This document shows, one piece after another, positions 29,549 to 40,197 of a stretch of DNA of 42,959 nucleotides. This stretch comes from Chromera velia (Eukaryota; Sar; Chromeraceae). Within the stretch, counting starts at the first letter, position 1. Every line of letters starts with the position of its first letter. Both the position numbers and the translations under genes were made by a program. Below the pieces are notes generated by a model. That model had not been told where the DNA came from, ran no database searches, and was given only the letters and a program-made list of their open reading frames with translations. The stretch lies in contig JAHBMJ010000230.1 in assembly GCA_018398765.1 (NCBI GenBank), positions 5,992-48,950 of the forward strand, written 5' to 3'.

Positions 29549-30811
29549 GCGTTCTTCTCCTCACCCCTAACTGGATAGATCTGCCTGGTCAATGGATGGA
29601 TGGATGTTTTGTTTGTTTGTTTGTTTATGCATGTGCATGGTTGGACGCTGACGGGTGGGAGGGAGGGAGCATGCTGCGCGATGATCATGCAATGCATCAC
29701 TTCATTCAGTGCATGTCGACGAGGCATGCAAATCACTTCATAAAAACAGTTATGGGGACTGCACCGGAGTTATTTAAGCACCGTGCCTAGGCACCGTGCA
29801 AAGCCACGGTGCCTTTGGTGGTAAACTTTGCTGCAAATGTACTGTAATCGTGTGCAAACATGCACGTTACACTCATAAATTTGTCATTCATATACCCTGC
29901 ATGACGTAACTTTTTTTTTAGCCTTTTAAAATTGTGTTTCAATTTTGACTCTCTGTCACTGCATGTCTATCAGTCAGATTCACAGTGATGGATGCAGACT
30001 GTGAACTAGACTGTCAAACTACAGCTACTACCTACAGTCAGTGAGTGAACGACTCGATCAGTGGTATTAGTAGTATTCAAAGTTAGCACTGCTAGTCTCA
30101 GGCCAGTAAGTCATATATAATGATGATTGACAAAAATCAAGATTTCATCCATCATCATGATTATTATATATATACGCCATCGCCATCGGCTCATAGTCTA
30201 GCCTAGCGCTAGGCTTAGCGTCTAACGTTCGGTAAGTTAACACATAATTCTCAAATTGTATGTTCAAAGTCTTGCTTAGTACAAGTTTTAACAAGTTTTT
30301 CAAGTTATGTATGTTGTTTATGTGTGTAGATGTATAAACTTTTCTATAGAAACTTTTTAGCTAGGTAGTCTTCTAACTTCAAGGTAGAACTCAATCTAAA
30401 ATTAATGATGCTTCAACAAAAGAACTTATAACTAGACAGTCTAGACTCATAATTGAATTCTCATATGTGATTGAATCTAGACTTATCTAGACTAGTACTA
30501 AGACTACCCTTGCATGGGGCAACTATATACAGGTGTAACAAGAAATAAATTTATTCAAGAATCAAGATCTGATTCACCTGAAAACTATTTGTGAAAGCGT
30601 ACAAAACAAGCAAAAGTAAACAAAAGTGTCTTGATCAAGTTTATGCTAACAACAACGCAATGAAACCTAGAATGAAACCAAAGACGGCTGAAAGCCGACA
30701 CGTCGCAACAAAGGAACCGCTTCAAATCGATCGGGGCACTACTACAGGCCCAGCTGCAAGCAATACTCTTTCTCAGCTCCGGCATGTTAGCGCTTATTTA
30801 CAGTCAGGCGG
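29549..30811. other. Spacer right of the element
   Basis: Becomes AT-rich from about 29880 and carries no supportable gene. Holds a GTTT microsatellite (29608-29626), the hairpin at 29790-29813 and the palindrome AGCCTAGCGCTAGGCT at 30200-30215. The right part may be 3' flank of the following minus-strand gene. Confidence 0.5.
29790..29813. repeat. Perfect 9-bp hairpin
   Basis: GGCACCGTG (29790-29798) and CACGGTGCC (29805-29813) around a 6-nt loop. A further GCACCGTGCC copy precedes it at 29778-29787, allowing alternative pairing. Confidence 0.7.
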
Positions 30812-33800
30812 CTACTGCTGCGGCATGGCAGAGAAGCTCTGGTCATGAGATAGAGGTGCATGTCCCGTCGCCCCCTCTCCGTTGTGAAGATGAGCGTTGT
30901 GTTGCACATACTCGGCACCTTGCTGCTGCTCCTGCTGGTACTGGAGATACTCCGCCCCTTCCTGTCCGGCTTCATAGCCGCCGTCCGTTTGAGAAATCTC
31001 TCCCTCACCCTCCTCCTCAATCACATCCTCCTCCTCAGCATATCCCTCCTCTCCCCCTCCCTCGCCCTCCTGCTGACCCCCACCCTCCTCGTACGTTCCT
31101 TCTGCCTCTGCCAAAGCCGATGCGTCGCCATCCCCAGCGGTCTTTCCAGCGATTTGCTCTCTGATTCTGATTGCCGTCGGGTGGTCTTTGGTGCGCACGT
31201 TGACGGAAGTCTGCGTATACATGCGCATGAGAGGAGTTTGCACACAAACACACAAACGATGTCGATCCACATATATATGCACATGAATCGGCAGGTTGCT
31301 CGCTCCTTTCCGTTCGAAGTGAAACACAAAGGTAGTGCAGGCAGCGAGAAGAAGGGAGGGATTCTGAACGAACGAACGAAACTTCAATGTGCACACCAGA
31401 TGCAAATAGGAAAAATGGACAAAAAGGTACCTTGCGAATCTAAAAGAATGAGAAGATGCAAGGATGGCAGCAAATCATCCAAGACCAACAAAGCAGCAGG
31501 AAGAAGAGACCTCTTTTTTCTTTCAAACACCCACTCACCCACCTGCATCTGGAGGAGCGTCTGCTCAACAATCGAGGCACGAGTCAGCGCCTGGCCGCTG
31601 TGCTGAGCTCTGATTTTCTGCAGATGGTATCATCATGCAGATCTTTGTGTCGGACAGGAAGAAAAGAAAACGAACGGTCACCAAAAAGTAGTAACACGTT
31701 TGTGCAAGGGAAGAAGAAGAGATGGACAGAACGGAGCTCCATTCTCTCATACTGCAAGCCAGGCACCCATGCTGGGAAGGAAAATGAAAGGCTTTCGAAA
31801 AAAAGAGCAACAGAAAAAGGGAACAAATTCTCGTCCCTTTTCAGTTCCAAAAGCGTCTGACAGCTGATTAACCATGCCACCGCGTAGAGGTTTTTGGCAT
31901 GCCACACACACGGCGACCTTCCGACCGAACTGTCTCCCGTCTCTCACTTCATGCATGCACCCTTCTTTCTACATGCACAGAAACCTAAACTCACACAACT
32001 TCCACCCGTCTTCCTTTTCCTACCGAAAGATGCCACCCAGGGACCCAAAACTTCATTGAATTGATTGACATGGAGCTGCTACCGAGAGGAGAGGCCGACG
32101 AGCCAGCCGCAATACCAGTACATGAATATCCATCCATGCATGCAGGCTGGCTAGACGTCGGAAGGAAAGCCGGCCAACCGGCGGACCATTCCATCGTTGA
32201 AGGGCATCATGAAATTCCGTCCGTTGGTCACACACCACCTCTCTGCACCCGCGTTGTCTTGGGAGACGGTCAGCTGCAGTCAGGCAGACGGGGAGGGCCA
32301 AACGTTTTGCTTTGGAGGGAAGGATGGAGGGAAGGAAGGAAGGAAGGAAAGAAAGAAAGAAAGAAAGACAAGGGGGCGGAGTATAGAGACACAGACACAC
32401 AGAGGGAACCTCAGTCACTGATTGATCGATTGGTTGAGCTCTTGATTGATAGCCTGACTGCCTTCCTGATTGATCGACTGGTGACCCCCCCCCCCCGACC
32501 TGCAGTCCCAAGGCCTGTAGTACTTCTGTGATGACCACTCTCGTTTGGGGTGTCTTGAAACCGCCACTCGTGAGCACCTGCGCGGAGGAAAGGAGGGAGG
32601 AGAAAAGAAAGAAGGAAGAGAGGGTCGAAAAAACAGAAACCAGATTTGCACGCACCTACTGGGCGGGAACGTCTGAAGAGCTTTTCTAAGGAAGGAAGGA
32701 AGGGAGCGGCAGTAGAACACGCGGAGGGATCATAACCGCGAAACCACTAAAGCGCGGAATGAAAGGACACACATTGGCACTTGCAAGGAGCATAGAAGAA
32801 GGGAGAGGGGGGCAGAGAGTGGGAGCGAGAACGAAAGATGACGCCGATACGCACCATTTCCCCGTTAGTCTTGTGAATGGTGACAACGTCCGTGTTGTGC
32901 AGCCTCACTGCGAGTCGGCCTTCTCCATCCGTGTACACAACAGTTGAAAGAAACGCGACATCCTCCACAGGAAGCTTGGGGGCCCGCCCTCCTCCCCTGC
33001 CTCTAAACCCTCCTCCCCTACCCCTGAACCCGCCCCCTTCTCCTCCCCTCCCCCGTCCACGTCCGTTCATCGGTGGTCCCTGGTGGTACTGATGCGGGGG
33101 GGGCCCTCCTTGGAAATACCCTTGGTTGGGATGCCCCCCCATGGGGAGATGGTGCTGCTGGTACTGGTGCTGTGGAGGGAACTGCCCCCCGTGTTGGTTT
33201 TGTTGGAAGTGAGGGGGGTGGTGTGGACGTGCGCGTGTAAGTCGTGCTCCCCCCCCGAAGGAACCTCGGCCGTTGTGGTGATGGTGGCCTCCGTACTGAA
33301 TTGCACAAGAGACAACAGACAGGAAATATAGGAGCGGGGCTGACAGATACATTGGTAAATTGCGAGAGAACCGCGCAATGAAGTGCAGTAAGTCGCATTT
33401 GCACGGATGCACAGGAGGAAGAGGGATTGGATGTCAGAGCAGAAAGGCAGGATGGAGGAGAGAGAAGAGTTAGGGGGAGAAGAAGTGAGAGAGAACACAG
33501 AGAAGATACAGAGTGCAGCTACGAGAGCATCCGCGAAGTGGGGACAGCGACTGAAAGAAGGAACAGAGAGGGGGGGAAAAGGCAGAGGAAGGAAGAGAAG
33601 AAAAGGATTCGACCGTGAAGAGCACACCCACACCACCAGAGAGAGGGAGGGAGAGAAAGCTTACCGACTGGTGATGCCTCCCACCTCCACCTCCCCCTCT
33701 TCCCCTGGGTCCCCCCCTTCCCCCTCCTCCTCGGAATCCTCCTCCCCCATGTCCATGATGATTTGTGTGCTGATGTTTGTGGATGTTGTCTCCGTGGGTT

Positions 33801-33892
33801 TTGTTCGTTTTTCGCCCTCCGTGGTCCGCTTCTTTCTTCACAATGTCGTCAAGCGAGGTATTCAGCTTGGCCTCCAGGCTTTTATGTGACAT
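30812..33892 (-). CDS. RGG-rich RNA-binding/mRNA-export-type protein with UAP56-binding-like motif, six exons (435 aa)
   Basis: Exons on the minus strand: 33892-33665, 33295-32855, 32577-32500, 32273-32187, 31617-31543, 31210-30812. All junctions are phase 0 and sum to 1308 nt. Residues 10-19 (LNTSLDDIVK) match the UAP56-binding motif of ALY/REF and UIF export adaptors. A His/Gly region and GGFRGGGGRGGPRGRGG follow, then a His/Gln/Pro-rich low-complexity region and a second RGG block. Residues about 183-278 form a small domain (TDGEGRLAVRLHNTDVVTI, then LTSGGFKTPQTR, then an RWCVTNGRNFMMPFNDGM end). I have seen this pattern, NSGGW-T-TT, in phage and protist proteins of unknown function. The tail is Glu/Gly/Gln-rich. 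An RNA-export or RNP-assembly role in the nucleus is an inference. It is not a canonical ALY because no RRM is visible. Confidence 0.75.
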
Positions 33893-34711
33893 TTTCTTTG
33901 CGTTTAGGGTTTCTCACCCTCTGCGTTAAGAGAAAAAAGGCAGCCAAGAAAAGGAGACGGAAAGAAGAAATCTACAAAGGGGCGTGCTTCTTGTGCGCAA
34001 ACCTGACTACTATTGGAGTCTCGCGACGGAGCTTCTTCCTGACAGAGTGAATTTGCAGTCAAGGGAATATCAAGCGGACTGATTAGACAAAGTGTCCATT
34101 GAGGGGCACCACGTCGGAGTGAAAAAGATCGACGGAACTAGCTCGACAGCTGTTTCATTATTAATCATTTTCAGTCTGGGAGGATCGAACGAAAGACTAC
34201 GGCCCCAACTGGCATTTGCATGCAAACTGAAACTTTCATGCACATGGCCCCGAAAGGCAAGTTGAACGGGATGTGAAACGCACTTGGATCTTTGGCGAAT
34301 CTTCATGATCGATCGAATCCCCACCTCCCCTACACTCAATGATTCTCTGTGTTGATTGCATGCCTCTTTCAGCTTCTCAACCAAGCGAAAGAGGACTTTG
34401 CTGTTCTTTCCCTCAATTGCTACGGTCGACTAAGTTGCATTAGGAGAAGTGAGATTGGTTGGAGCTCGGGTGTCTGAGTCCTCCGAGTCGCGTCTCCTGC
34501 TGTCAAGACTACAAAGTTTCTCAGTTTCTATTGGTGGGGCAGCTGTGGGCGGGGAAGCAGAAGTGGAACAGAAGGTTTTCTTGAAAGCACCACTAACTAT
34601 TTGTTCGTTTCCTGCGGGAGGCTCTAGATCGGCTTTCCGGGAGAAGGTTGTCCGTTGCTTTAAAAAGTGCGCGTACGTGAATTTTTGTGAAGAACAGGAC
34701 GGGAGGACAAG
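33893..34711. promoter_or_regulatory. Shared intergenic region of two divergent RNA-metabolism genes
   Basis: 819 bp separate the ATG of the RGG protein (minus) from the ATG of NAF1 (plus). It must hold both promoters and leaders. I see no clear TATA box, and short open frames inside have no motif. A bidirectional promoter is an inference from orientation. Confidence 0.4.
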
Positions 34712-36760
34712 ATGGCAAGCGGAACGCAAAATTCCCTTCTTGACCAGATGGAGCCATCCGATGAGCAGATTGCAGCTGAGCAGGAAGATCCGGGGGGTCC
34801 TGAAAGTTATCTGATGAGCGCGGGTGGCCCCAATGAGATGGACTTTGTTGGGTACCATGCTATGGTGAGTGTGCATGGGATGAAACAGAAGAAACCGGGA
34901 AGCATTTCAGTTCTCGCTGTTCGTGTTCTCTTTATTTGTGACACTGGGGGGTGCTGTGCCTTGGCACAGAACAGTAGAGAACAGAGTGTTGCTTATGCAA
35001 TAGCTGAGATTGCACTTCGCCTTCTCCTTTCTGACAAACGTAAATCTGGACAGTCCGGCGGGCAGTCTTCTCTTCTCTTCCCCCTTCGTGTCGCTGGCAA
35101 GGTTTCAATTTGCATCATTCTCTCCCCATCCTTCACGCGCGATCCTGCTTTTCCCGAAAGTCTCTTCCTGTTGTTCTTCATTGACTCTTCAGCAAAACCA
35201 CAGAACTAAGAAGACTGACTGTCTTCCGTCTGTGACCCTTATGACTCCTCGTGAGATTGCAGGCGGGAATGTCGGCTTTCCAAGGAAATCAAAAGTCAGG
35301 AAAAACAGGTACCATTCTCATCTCATGTCTCTGATGTTCTCCCAGCTCTTTTGTTCCTTTCTTCCAGTGTCCAAAAGCGTTGAGGTGCTAGCAAGAAGGG
35401 AAGAGAACTTAGGGTCTGGATGTGTGTGGCCCTCCTCCTCTCGTCACCATAGTGGAAAACCGTTTTGCCTGGAAGCAGACCGAATTTCCCAAACAAACAG
35501 AGTGCTATGATCAGCAGCACGTTTCTCTCTGTCTTCTTGTCCTGCGGCAATCTCCATCCCCTTCTCTGCTCCCAATGTGGAGGCCTCTCAGCAGGGGGAA
35601 AAGAAGTATGCATGAAGCCACAGGGGGAAGCAGGGCGGGAAAAGCATCCTTTCGGCCCAGCTTTTGTCTCTTTTGGCTTCCTCTCCCTCTCTTTGAAGTT
35701 GATAAATGATGGACATGCTTCCCCCCCTTTTTTGCTTTCTGCAGACCCGTTCAACCTTCCTCCTCTTCATCTTCGGCATCTTCGGCCTCAGCTTCAGCGT
35801 CAGCCTCAGCGTCAGCAGCGCCACAGCAGCCCCAGGGTGTTGGTGATTCTGACGATTCAGACGATGAGGAGGATGGGGAGGGGGGCAGTGGAGTGGTCGT
35901 GAAGGTGGAGGAAGAAGAGGACGACCTTATGTTGCCAGGATTTGAGGCTGCAGCGGCACTCAACGCTGCCGCCTCCTCCAGTGACCCTCCTCCAGTGTGG
36001 GGGGGGTCCTCATCCTCTTCCGCTCAGAAGCAGCAGCAAAGTGGAAAAAAGAATCCCCCCAATGTCCCTTCCTCCTCACTGCTTTCAGAACTGAATATCC
36101 CAGAGGCTCTGAGGGCACATGATCTGTCTGCCATCCTGAGGGCGGATGAGGAGGTGAGTGGGTGACGGGGGATGCTTTGGAAGTTAACGGCAATGATGCA
36201 CGCCGTGCAGAGATCACATGATAGAAACATACGCCGACTTTTGATGGAGAAAGAAGTCGGTTGATGACAGTGAGAAACACGTTGTTTGCATGAACTGGAG
36301 ACAGTAAACTCAAACAAGGCAAGGGCAAGTATGCCAGGGCATGACAGCTGTGCTTAGGAATTGTGCGGAGACATAGACGGGGGGAGCGAAAGAAGAAAGA
36401 GGAAGAAACTGTACTTACTGTCAAGAAGAGTGCACGCACGCGTTGGTCCGAAAAAGGAACTCTAGGCTCAGCAGAGCTACCACTGTCACCTACAGACAAA
36501 AATCGTAGCAACCCAAAAGGAAAAGACCTTTTCTTCATTCACTCTCCTCTCCTTTCTTCTCCTCTCCTCTGCCTGCTGCAGATGGGAACTCTTCTGAATG
36601 TCATAGCCAGCTCTGAAATTGCAACCGTACAGGGACGGGAGGTGAGCTTGTTGTGTCCCTGTTGCTGCCTGTGTTGTCTTCCTTTCTTCCTTCCTTTCTT
36701 CCTTTCTTCCTTCCTTTCTTCCTTTCTTTCTTTCTTTCTTTCTCTCTTTCTTTCTTTCTC

Positions 36761-36795
<35 letters not shown>

Positions 36796-36824
36796 CTCTC
36801 TCTCTCTCTCTTTCGTTCTCTTTT

Positions 36825-36860
<36 letters not shown>

Positions 36861-37183
36861 TTCTTTCTTTCGTTCTTTCGTTCTTTCATTCTTTCTTTCT
36901 TTCTTTCTTTCTTTCTTTTCTTTCCTCCCTTCCTTCCTTCCTTCCTTCGTGCTTTGCTCCTCATTCAAATGTGCTCGCATTTCGCTCTTTCTCTCCCAAC
37001 CTCTCAGTTTCTTGCTGCCTTTTATTTTCTCTTTTCTCCTCACTCTCTTCTTTCTCCTCCTCCTGGGCGCCCTTCGTGATTTGCCTACCAGCAGTCTGGG
37101 CGGTTTGGCTGGGAGACGTGGGGCTCGTACGACGCTTTCATTCATTCACTTCATCTCTTCTTGCTTGCACCTGCTCCGTTCAT

Positions 37184-37250
<67 letters not shown>

Positions 37251-40197
37251 GGCCTGGCCGTGTTCGATCTCGGGTCTGTCTGCTGTCTTCAGGACGGGCA
37301 CGTGATTGGAACGGTGAGTCCTCTCCCTTCTTCCCTTTCTTTTTCTTTCTTGTTTCCTCTTTTCTTTCCTCCCTATTTCGTCCCCTACTCCCACCCTCCT
37401 CAGTTGTTCACTCCCACTCTCCTTCCCTCGCCGCCTTTCCCCCCACCTTCCTGCCCGTCTCCTTCCTTTTCACCCTGCGCTCTTGCCCTCTTTGCTTCCA
37501 CCCGTCATTCTCCCTTCCTTCTGGTCCTGTAGAGAGCAAATCGCAAGGTGTGCAACGATTAACGTCTTTCGCTGACTTCCTTTACCGTGTGTCCATTCGT
37601 ACTTGTGGCCGGAGCCCTCCCACCCCGTCTATATCTGTGTGTATGTAAATCTGTGTATGCGCGCGCGCGCGTGCGTGTGTAAGTGTGTGTGCGTGTGAGT
37701 GTGTGTATGTTCATGCGTGCATGCGCGCGCGCGCGTTTGTGTCTGTGTGCGTGTGTGCGCACGCGCATGTGTGTAACCAACCACCCAGCATGCAGAGGTC
37801 ATTGGCAAACTTCCTTCTACTGTTTCCACTGCCAGGGTTTCCGATCTTACAATCTGTTGGTGTATGCATGCACATGAAGAAGACTCACCATGTCTTCTCT
37901 GTGAAACTCCCACAAAATGAATGAATGCAGGTCGGAGACGTGTTCGGCAGTGTGAACGCACCAATCTATGTCGTCACGATGCGACAGGGATCTCAAGAAA
38001 GAATCGAAAGTGAACTTGCAAAGGTCCGTTTTCTTTTGTTCTGCGTTCGTCTCTCTCCTTCATTTGGCCATTGTGACGCAGAAAGTACCTTCTTCGTCTA
38101 TTCTTCCAAATGTCGAAATAGGTGCTGTATGTGTGTGTGAATCGCTGTTCTTCTTCTGCCGTCCTTGCTGAACTTTGCTGACCCCACGATTCCTTTCATA
38201 TCTCTCCTCTCTACCTTCCTATGTATCTCTTTCTGGTGCGTCTGTCCTTCTGTGCCAGTCTTTCTGTCTCGAACAGTCCCGAAAGAAGTGCATGAATGTA
38301 TTGATACACAAAGATAGAGCGGCGCCTTCTCCCCTCACACTTAAGGGTCTTTGTTTGTGCATGTGAACAAACCGCGCGACACGACATGCAGGCCGCAACA
38401 GAGAAAGCGAAAGTGAAGGTCTACTGCCACAAGGCGTCAAGCTCCGTCGTGAGGGACAAGGCAGGCGATTTCCCGGATTATCTCCAGGGGTGGGTACGTG
38501 GGTGCATGGGTCTGTTTTTTTCCCCCCTGTCTGTCTGAATGTCTCCTCCCCCTTTGCGTCCTGCCCGCCCTTTCTTTGATCCCTCCCTCCCTGCCTTCTT
38601 TTTGGGTGTTTGTTTGTGGGGGGGAACGAGAGACGGGGGGTGGCAGGGGGGCAGCGCCCGGGTAGGCGATGGTGCGGGTGAGACTGGAGTTCGGCGAGAC
38701 GGCTACAAATGCAGGCAGGGGGACTGTTGATTTCTGTTGATCAGGTGACGAATTGATCAGTCACTCGTCTACGAGTCTGTCAGCGATCGATGCCATCAGG
38801 GCAACAATGTGAATAGAGTCTGTAGACGGGCAGATGCACTGAGTGCATGAGGAAGTGGGTTCGTCAGAACACGAAGAGGGGCAACCTGCAGATTTACCCC
38901 CCAAAAGGGCAAGGGAGGCACCGACAGAATTGCATCGAAAGAATGAGGATGGACTGGTCCGTTTTTCAGTTGAACAGCTGAATAGACTTCTTCTTGATTC
39001 TCCTCTTTCTCTGCAGGGGGCGCGCTGACATGTTTGTTGATTTTGGCGCCGCGGAAGAAGTGGTCAGTCAGCATACAGGGGAATTAAGAGGAAAGATGAA
39101 TGCAGCACTGTGAAAATAGAAGATTCTGCGATTTTGCGGTTCTGTTGCATGAAACTATTCGCCCTCCCGTACTATGCCAGTCTGATGCTCTCTCTCTCGC
39201 TTCTCTCTTTATTCGTCCGTGTGGAGAAACAGAACTCCTTTTCTGAATTGCAATCTTGCAGGACATCGAATCAGACGAAGATGTCATCTTCCAGGGAGGC
39301 GGCGCGGCGGCCGCGTCGGCTTCTGCTTCCTCATTCGCCCGTGGAGGCGCCGCTGCGGCTGCTGCGGGGCCCCGGAGGGCCTCGAGGGGCAGAGGGGGGG
39401 GTCGCGCGGCAATTGCCTCACTTCCTACTGACATGCAAGTAGCTGCTTTGGCGGTGAACGAGAGAGGTCGGGGTAGAGGAGGGAGGGCTGCTGGGAGAGG
39501 AAGAGGGCGAGGCGGGCTTCTGCAAGCTCCAGGAACTCTCAGGGGCCCCGGACAGCAACAACACCACTCTCGACAGCAATTCCCTACACCAGCAGAATTA
39601 GCAGCAGCACCTCCGATTGAACAAACAGTCCCCCAGGGACCAGTGGAGATTGAGCCTCAGTTTCACTTCCCTCCTCCCAGTTCGTTTGGAGCAGGTTCAA
39701 GGGTCCGGGTGACTGGGGGTCCGGCGGCGGGGGCAGCTGCTGCGGCTGCTCAGGCTGAGGCACCAGAGACGCAACAACCATCACCGACAGCACCCCCTGA
39801 ATTTGGCTATGTGCCCGAGAGACCCCTCCAGCATGCTTTGCCGGTACACGGCTCTCGCCCACCTCTCTTTAACGCACCCCCTGCTCTTCCCCCGGGCTTC
39901 GCGTTTGCCCCTCCTCCCATTCCCCCCATGCCGATTCCCCCGTTTGGTCAGATGCCGATGCCCCCAATGAATATGCAGATGCCCCCCCCCGGGCTTGCCT
40001 TTTCCTTTCCCGGCAGAATGCCCCACCCTCTCTCCATGATGGGAGCAGCAGCTGCAGCAGGCCCCCCTCCCGGTTTTGCTGTGCCCTCAAGGAGAAACCC
40101 TGAGGAGGCCGCCATGTTCAGAGACGCCCGTGAGATTGCAGAACAGCTGGATCGGGGGACGTTTGACGGAGACGGGGGAGATGCGCCGATGAAATAA
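34712..40197 (+). CDS. NAF1: H/ACA snoRNP assembly factor NAF1, nine exons (629 aa)
   Basis: Exons 34712-34864, 35263-35294, 35745-36153, 36582-36641, 37251-37313, 37931-38023, 38392-38489, 39017-39062, 39262-40197. They sum to 1890 nt and close in frame. The Naf1/Gar1 fold spans about residues 170-300: SELNIPEALRAHDLSAIL, GTLLNVIASSEIATVQGRE, DLGSVCCLQDGHVIGTVGDV, FGSVNAPIYVV, KVKVYCHKASSSVV and DMFVDFGAAEE, then an acidic ESDEDVIF. In other eukaryotes NAF1 binds the Cbf5 complex during H/ACA RNP assembly and is replaced by GAR1. The N-terminus has Ser/Ala and Asp/Glu-rich stretches (SDDSDDEEDGEGG). The last exon adds about 310 residues of Ala, RGG and Pro-rich sequence (GRGRGGRAAGRGRGRGG, MPPPGLAFSFPGRMP). 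Exon 2 (32 nt, donor GTCAGG) is the least certain. GAR1 is the alternative, but the acidic flanks and long tail favour NAF1. Confidence 0.85.
36675..36945. repeat. (TTTC)n tract in a NAF1 intron
   Basis: About 270 bp of CTTT/TTCT with CTCT and CGTT variants, inside the intron between exons 4 and 5. Confidence 0.9.
37187..37248 (+). repeat. (CT)n(GT)n tract abutting a NAF1 splice acceptor
   Basis: CTCTCT changes to GTGTGT and runs directly into the acceptor TGTGCAG at 37250. The same CT-then-TG order is seen in two introns of the TIR element on the other strand. Confidence 0.9.
37640..37775. repeat. (TG)n/(CG)n mixed dinucleotide tract in a NAF1 intron
   Basis: Alternating purine-pyrimidine DNA (TGTGTG, GCGCGCGCGCG, TGCGTGTG) between exons 5 and 6, a composition prone to Z-DNA. 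Confidence 0.85.

Noticed and set aside
36154-36581. Intronic snoRNA in NAF1 (TTGATGA-like C box near 36260)
   Set aside because: No matching D box or H/ACA hairpin pair was visible at a sensible distance.
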